Below are positions 4,424-7,486 of a DNA stretch of 7,486 nt, piece by piece. The stretch's first letter is position 1; each line of letters begins with the position of its first letter. The DNA comes from an uncultured Lachnospiraceae bacterium (GTDB taxonomy: Bacteria; Bacillota; Clostridia; Lachnospirales; Lachnospiraceae). Below the pieces are notes generated by a model that was not told the DNA's origin, searched no databases, and saw only the letters and a program-made list of their open reading frames with translations. A program made the position numbers and the translations under genes. The stretch is taken from NCBI GenBank assembly GCA_910586585.1, contig CAJUKA010000160.1, positions 1 to 7,486 on the forward strand, written 5' to 3'.

Positions 4424-5956
4424 TCAATTTGATTCTATTTTATATTCATATGGATAATAGCTTTGCAATTCGTCTATGTCTATTTCTTTTCCTGCATACT
4501 CCTTAAACCAGTTTTCATAATTTGGATTATTCCAAACTGTGCCATCTTCAAAAACAACCTGCTTTAAACAAAGTAATGAATATGCAACTTGATTCGCTTC
4601 TCCGTTCCCGACTTTCAAAAAGTCCCCCATGATTTCACCATCATATAATGACCATCCGCCACGGTATTCCTCGGTTTGATTGGATAGAATGTTCGCCTTT
4701 GTCCGAACAATATTTTCAAAGCTGCTTTCCGTACTGCTGTCAAGGAAATTCCAATATAGCTTTAATGGTGAACCGTTTTCGCTATAAGCCAGCATACAAT
4801 ATTGGGTTTCTACAATGATACTGTCGGTATTGTTTGTAAGTATATCGTGGATATAAGGTGCGCCATCTTCATAATGGAGAATATCTGCGCTTTCATGTAT
4901 AATTGTCATAGAGCTTTTTTTGTCTGTAATATTATCACTTGTAGTTGTTTTTCGTTCACTGATAACTGGTGTATCATTTGCTTTATTATCAGCCTGAGCC
5001 ATTGCAGAAGTGGCAAACAAACTAACGGTAACAAGTACGATAATACAGGCAGATAAAAGAGCAGTGATTGTCGTTCGTTTTGTGTTCATAATTGCTGTAA
5101 TCCTTTCCTCAATGGCATTTTTACTAAAATTGCTGCAAAGCGGTGACAGCCCGCTTTTCTTTGCTTCCATACTGATAAGCATTAGCGAATAGGCAGACTT
5201 TGATTTATCTCCAAATTGTTTTATAACGCTTTCATCACATGCAAGCTCAATATCACGATTAAAGAGAATGTACATTACCCAGACAAAAGGATTGAACCAG
5301 TGAACACAAAGGGCATATGTAGCAATCAGCTTTGTAATGGTATCAAAACGATATATATGCACATATTCATGTGAAAAAATATATTGTAACGGCTCTGTAT
5401 TTTCCCAGTCTGTTTGTTTCGGCATTAAAATAACAGGATGCAAAATACCATATGTCAACGGTGTAGAAATTCTATCCGATTGTTTAATCGAAATTCGCCG
5501 TTTTAAGGGGCGTTCTTTTATCCATTGTTCTACATAGGGATTATTGACTGGTAAAGCTGCCCGAAACTCAATTCGGCAACGTAAATAAAATACCATGAAA
5601 AATGTTGCAAAAAGTATCATTCCAATACACCAGACAACAAACCAAACAGAAACGGATGGAATATCTGTTGCTGGCTGCCCCATGCCTTGTATCATCATAA
5701 AATATTCCCGTGATACGGCAGAGGCAGCATTGTTTGTTTCTGCTTCAAAAAATGCGGGCGTTGATATACTGTGGTTAATAAGCGTATATATACTGAACGC
5801 GGACGGAATAGTAAATGGAATAATCAACCTTAAAAGCACCATTTCCCACAAAACAAGAAATGTTTTTTTAGGCAGACTATTTATTGCTACTGCCCGAATC
5901 ATCACAACCGCAATAATAAAAATAGCCCCTGAAAAGCTCACTTCCAGCAAAGTCAT
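4424..5956 (-). CDS. M56-family (BlaR1/MecR1-like) membrane metallopeptidase sensor without a penicillin-binding domain
   Basis: A 510-residue membrane protein. The start at 5956 follows GAGGTGAT; a longer in-frame start at 5986 lies inside the BlaI gene. Membrane segments lie near residues 11-27, 33-57, 104-126, 211-232 and 298-320. The zinc-protease motif HEYVH is at 196-200, with a third ligand in IELACDESV (Glu237), and FNPFVW near 221-226. BlaR1 relatives signal by cleaving, directly or indirectly, the BlaI-type repressor. Here the extracellular C-terminus (about 321-510) is not a beta-lactam-binding transpeptidase. The stretch DILTNNTDSIIVETQYCMLAYSENG, then LKLYWNFLDSS, GGWSLYDG, VVFEDGTVWNNPNYENW and ELQSYYPYEY, resembles the DUF5780-like domain seen on clostridial M56 proteins. 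The ligand is unknown. The gene lies 10 bases after the BlaI-type gene and looks complete. No terminator follows. Confidence 0.88.
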   Translation of the reverse strand: MTLLEVSFSGAIFIIAVVMIRAVAINSLPKKTFLVLWEMVLLRLIIPFTIPSAFSIYTLINHSISTPAFFEAETNNAASAVSREYFMMIQGMGQPATDIPSVSVWFVVWCIGMILFATFFMVFYLRCRIEFRAALPVNNPYVEQWIKERPLKRRISIKQSDRISTPLTYGILHPVILMPKQTDWENTEPLQYIFSHEYVHIYRFDTITKLIATYALCVHWFNPFVWVMYILFNRDIELACDESVIKQFGDKSKSAYSLMLISMEAKKSGLSPLCSNFSKNAIEERITAIMNTKRTTITALLSACIIVLVTVSLFATSAMAQADNKANDTPVISERKTTTSDNITDKKSSMTIIHESADILHYEDGAPYIHDILTNNTDSIIVETQYCMLAYSENGSPLKLYWNFLDSSTESSFENIVRTKANILSNQTEEYRGGWSLYDGEIMGDFLKVGNGEANQVAYSLLCLKQVVFEDGTVWNNPNYENWFKEYAGKEIDIDELQSYYPYEYKIESN

Positions 5957-5966
5957 ACTTATCACC

Positions 5967-6326
5967 TCATTCCAAATCTGAAACAATTTTTTTCAGTTTT
6001 TCGATTTCTTCGGCAGAGAGTTTTTTTCTGCTCAACAGGGCAGCAAACAATTTGTCCGCAGAACCATCATAAATTTTGTTAATCAGTTCATTCGTTTCGG
6101 CTTCCTGTACTTCCTCTTTGGGAATAAGTGCATGACACATAAAATTAGGTTCGGAACGTTCAATAGCTCCCTTTTTTATACACCTTTTTATCAGTGTATA
6201 GGTGGTATTCATGTTCCAGCCGATTTCCTCTTTCAGAACATCGGATATATGTTTTGCTGTGGTATCGCCCTCACTCCAAAGCACACACATTACTTTCAAT
6301 TCTGAATCGAAAAGTTTAATATCCAT
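5967..6326 (-). CDS. BlaI/MecI-family transcriptional repressor
   Basis: A 119-residue winged-helix repressor of the penicillinase-repressor family. MDIKLFDSELKVMCVLWSEG, then AKHISDVLKEEIGWNMNTTYTLIKRCIKKGAIERSE, is the DNA-binding half. The C-terminal half (EEVQEAETNELINKIYDGSADKLFAALLSRKKLSAEEIEKLKKIVSDLE) is the helical dimerisation part where family members are cut on induction. The start at 6326 is preceded by AAAGGAGG; the in-frame start at 6344 lies in front of that site and is rejected. The gene is first in an operon with the M56 sensor. Two operator-like sites in the leader (6345-6358, 6403-6416) imply autoregulation. No beta-lactamase gene is in the window, so the target may be only its own operon or genes elsewhere. 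Confidence 0.93.
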   Translation of the reverse strand: MDIKLFDSELKVMCVLWSEGDTTAKHISDVLKEEIGWNMNTTYTLIKRCIKKGAIERSEPNFMCHALIPKEEVQEAETNELINKIYDGSADKLFAALLSRKKLSAEEIEKLKKIVSDLE

Positions 6327-6344
6327 TTGAATCCTCCTTTCCAC

Positions 6345-6416
6345 AAGACCACAGTAGTTTCTGCTTGATTATACATTACACCTTTTTCAATCCTTTGTCA
6401 ATACTACCGCAGTAGT
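6345..6416 (-). promoter_or_regulatory. Promoter and BlaI-type operators of the repressor-sensor operon
   Basis: On the minus strand TTGACA (6401-6396) is followed 17 bases on by TAATGT (6378-6373), with TATAAT (6373-6368) overlapping its end. The dyad ACTAC-CGCA-GTAGT at 6403-6416 matches the TACTACA/TGTAGTA style of BlaI/MecI operators. A related site at 6345-6358 (AAGACCACAGTAGT) agrees at 11 of 14 positions. One lies just upstream of the -35 and one in the leader, a pair suited to two repressor dimers. Confidence 0.75.
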
Positions 6417-6524
6417 GGTGTGAAAAATTCAAATATTATTTTATGATAGATAGGAGAAAGATAGGGATTTTATTTTGTACATCTTCCGAATCTATTACCA
6501 TAGGATGCAGGAGGTGATCAGCTA

Positions 6525-6915
6525 ATGAAATTCAATAAAACTAATGATATTTATGCTGACTTGATTCAGAAACTAAAAAACAGTGGATACTCCAAATCTT
6601 ATGTTGATAGGCTTGGAACGGAAATCAACTGGTTGATCCGTAACCAGAACAGGGAAGATATCCAATCTTACGGGGATACCTGCCGCATACGGATAAGCTG
6701 GACAAAATCCCGGGAGATGCAGATAACCTATCGCCGGGTATACAAAACCCTTGAAAATTTTGACCTTTGAAACACTGCTTTTTTTCACAGGGATCAGGGG
6801 CTGTGACCTCTTATCCATGAAACTTTCAGACATTGACTGGGAAAAAGAAGAAATATATATCATACAGCAGAAAACCGGAGTCAGACTGACACTTCCAATG
6901 CCTACAGCAGTTGGC
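6525..6915 (+). pseudogene. Tyrosine recombinase (phage/transposon integrase type), deleted and frameshifted
   Basis: The start at 6525 has an excellent AGGAGGTGAT site. The first frame (81 codons, to 6770) reads MKFNKTNDIYADLIQKLKNSGYSKSYVDRLGTEINWL..., a SAM-like core-binding N-terminus. It ends as the catalytic domain appears in the next frame. There, TLLFFTGIRGCDLLSMKLSDIDW carries the first catalytic Arg (codon near 6796), followed by IYIIQQKTGVRLTLPMP with the catalytic Lys (near 6871). The linker and the end of the core-binding domain (roughly 80-100 residues) are missing at the junction near 6755-6770. After about 6915 the HxxR and the tyrosine are absent. This is the only plus-strand protein gene of size. 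It is divergent from the BlaI operon and cannot be active. Confidence 0.85.
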
Positions 6916-6966
6916 AACAGAAAGCGTAAACATGGTATTGCCTTGAACTTACATGATCCTCATTTC

Positions 6967-6991
6967 AAAACCTGCCGCAGGGGGAGGTTTT
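6967..6991. repeat. Short inverted repeat, terminator-like
   Basis: AAAACCT (6967-6973) and AGGTTTT (6985-6991) flank a GC-rich 11-base loop (GCCGCAGGGGG). It could end transcription of the recombinase remnant. Its T-run is short, and the stretch from 6992 to 7174 holds nothing else I can identify. A 58-codon frame with a hydrophobic segment starts at 7000 but lacks support. Confidence 0.35.
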
Positions 6992-7174
6992 CAACTCATG
7001 CCCTCCATTAAATTCTTTCGTTACAACGTCAGGCACACTGTCGCTCTGGTAATTCTATTCTTACTTTCTTCCCTCGACACCCTCCGTTTTCCGCTTCATC
7101 TGCCTACTTTCCGAGAGCACTCATTCGTTGTGGTTGCTTCTGGAAATAGAAAAAGCCGCCACTTCAAAAATTGA

Positions 7175-7202
7175 GGTTCTTACTCATGATTGGGTAAGAA
7201 CC
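7175..7202. terminator. Hairpin at the end of an ISL3-like element (terminator and likely terminal repeat)
   Basis: GGTTCTTAC (7175-7183) pairs perfectly with GTAAGAACC (7194-7202) around a ten-base loop containing the transposase stop codon. Short T-runs lie beyond the stem on both sides (TTTTT near 7166-7172 in minus-strand reading, TTTTTT after 7205). ISL3-family terminal repeats typically begin GGNTCTT, so base 7175 is probably the outer end of the insertion sequence (inference). Confidence 0.6.
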
Positions 7203-7486
7203 ATGATTTTTTCTGTTAACTTTTTTATACGCTCATCTAGACCAGGAATTAGTGATTGGACAGTCACATTGGTCTGTGTTATACTGAATGCGGCGTAACA
7301 TTTTCGGAACAGGTTTGCGAGACTGGAGCGTCCGTAAAGGATACGTTTGATCAGTTTGAATTTGTTGTTGTTTCCTTCAACAAATCCTGAACTGAACGGA
7401 AGGGATATCGCATTCTTGACAGGGGTGATATCCCATAAGCGCGAACTTAATGAAAAACTATACAAAAAGTGAATATTGTAGAAGAT
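7184..7486 (-). CDS. ISL3-like transposase, C-terminal part (runs off the right edge)
   Basis: The frame is open from the window edge to TGA at 7184, 100 residues. The segment ISLPFSSGFVEGNNNKFKLIKRILYGRSSLANLFRKCYAAF matches the last catalytic block of ISL3-family DDE transposases (SNGxxEGxNNKIKxIKRxxYGxxxFxxFRxRxL). In these the Glu of VEG is the third acidic residue. The C-terminus (VQSLIPGLDERIKKLTEKIMVLTQS) is a short helix and the stop lies in the terminator hairpin. An apparent TTG start at 7465 is not used, because the similarity indicates a longer protein continuing beyond the window. Whether the rest is intact cannot be seen. Confidence 0.75.
   Translation of the reverse strand: MFYNIHFLYSFSLSSRLWDITPVKNAISLPFSSGFVEGNNNKFKLIKRILYGRSSLANLFRKCYAAFSITQTNVTVQSLIPGLDERIKKLTEKIMVLTQS

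Noticed and set aside
5595..5981. Plus-strand 128-codon frame antisense to the M56 gene
   Set aside because: The opposite strand has clear M56 membrane segments and a coupled operon; this frame is a shadow.
7000..7174. Plus-strand 58-codon frame (MPSIKFFRYNVRHTVALVILFLL...) with a hydrophobic segment and GGGGGAGG upstream
   Set aside because: The purine-rich site is part of an inverted repeat, the peptide has low-complexity polar runs, and no family is recognisable; kept only as a remark.

Overview
The window looks like a gut Firmicute of the Clostridia type (Lachnospiraceae or Oscillospiraceae). That rests on the families seen: a MobA/MobL relaxase, a second relaxase, HTH_16 and sigma-70-like genes of Tn916-type conjugative elements, DUF3796, a BlaI/M56 pair and an ISL3-like transposase. 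Shine-Dalgarno sites are strong (AGGAGG, AAGGAGG). Nearly all genes lie on the minus strand. Most of the window is debris of several integrative or mobilizable elements laid end to end, with a few intact small genes among them.

Layout, left to right. 1-225: the N-terminus of a transposon sigma-70-like gene, fused at a breakpoint to a different C-terminal stretch. 320-938: an intact two-gene operon (DUF3796 membrane protein, then an XRE repressor) with a clear promoter and a perfect inverted repeat over its -10. 935-1444: a 5' fragment of a MobA/MobL relaxase. 1452-1577: the end of a plus-strand gene, closed by a bidirectional terminator (1579-1619). 1680-2060: an intact acidic protein of unknown function with its own promoter. 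2181-2369: an intact SymE-like toxin, translationally coupled to an upstream gene of which only the 3' end remains, itself joined to a second relaxase N-terminus (2495-2664). 2720-3894: a coupled gene pair, both damaged: a schlafen/RecG-like ATP-binding protein lacking its N-terminus and carrying an in-frame stop, and a small protein with a frameshift near its start. 4021-4381: an HTH_16 gene and a sigma-70 region-4 remnant from a second element. 4424-6416: an intact BlaI-type repressor and M56 metallopeptidase sensor operon with two operator-like sites. 6525-6915: a plus-strand tyrosine recombinase with an internal deletion, a frameshift and no 3' half. 7175-7486: the 3' end of an ISL3-like insertion sequence.

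Functionally, no transfer or integration gene here appears complete, so this DNA is unlikely to move by its own means. The parts that could still work are regulatory or toxin-like: DUF3796/XRE, the acidic unknown protein, the SymE-like toxin, HTH_16 and the BlaI/M56 sensor. The BlaI/M56 pair has no penicillin-binding sensor domain. Its extracellular part instead resembles the DUF5780-like domain seen on clostridial M56 proteins, so it may sense something other than a beta-lactam. I saw no tRNA, rRNA, CRISPR array or riboswitch.
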